From the NCBI GenBank assembly GCA_036023115.1, contig JAYKKT010000080.1, positions 8,879,501-8,943,500 on the forward strand: a stretch of DNA of 64,000 nucleotides, given 5' to 3'. Origin of the DNA: Brasenia schreberi (lineage: Eukaryota; Streptophyta; Magnoliopsida; Nymphaeales; Cabombaceae). The position numbers and the translations under genes are program-made. Each line of letters opens with the position of its first letter. The stretch's first letter is position 1. The notes below the pieces were generated by a model. The model was not told where the DNA came from. It saw only the letters and a list, made by a program, of their open reading frames with translations, and searched no databases. Below are positions 63,898 through 64,000 of this stretch, one piece after another.

Positions 63898-64000
63898 TAA
63901 TTGCGATTCTTCTATAAGAATGCACGAGCCATGCAGATAATTTAAAGTTTGGATCTCCCAACGAGTCGTCGCAGAATCACTTTATATGAGAAATAAATTT

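Overview
The window is nuclear DNA of a flowering plant. Genes are split by GT-AG introns, introns are very large and packed with transposons, and the transposons are typical of plants: Ty1/copia, Ty3/gypsy, hAT, an RTE-type LINE and tRNA-derived SINEs. The bloated introns would suit a woody angiosperm with a mid-size to large genome, possibly a magnoliid, but the sequence does not fix the species.

Host genes. The main gene is a six-exon, 370-codon reticulocalbin/calumenin-like EF-hand protein on the + strand, 14072-47246. Exon 1 is separated from exon 2 by a 22.4 kb intron, and exons 5 and 6 by an 8.7 kb intron. All exon phases close and give one continuous reading frame. At the right end lies a two-exon gene on the - strand for a small chloroplast DnaJ protein of the J20 type (62074-63195). 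Host remnants are a broken mitochondrial carrier (BTL-like) fragment at 579-945 and an orphan last exon of a ZIP metal transporter at 60618-60923.

Mobile layout, left to right: the end of a copia element (1-519, -); a full-length decayed copia with 5-bp target duplication (2762-8861, +); a deleted hAT (10566-12410). Intron 1 holds a second copia (15020-20386, -) and a hAT, here called A2 (21262-35991), with a perfect 8-bp target duplication. A2 is itself split by an RTE LINE (21412-22800), by a second hAT family C (23584-31024) carrying a non-autonomous LTR element (25577-29183), and by a third hAT family B (31838-35277). Intron 5 holds a hAT A3 (38947-41684) and a second non-autonomous LTR element (42803-46014). 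Downstream come an LTR element that carries host gene fragments (49547-53767), a gypsy fragment (56790-57960) and several SINEs.

The most notable points are the gene-carrying LTR element at 49547-53767 (Raf-like kinase and guanylate-kinase pieces, same strand as the element), the four-level nesting inside A2 proven by target duplications, and empty sites inside the same window that confirm two hAT insertions. No CRISPR array, rRNA or true tRNA gene was seen.
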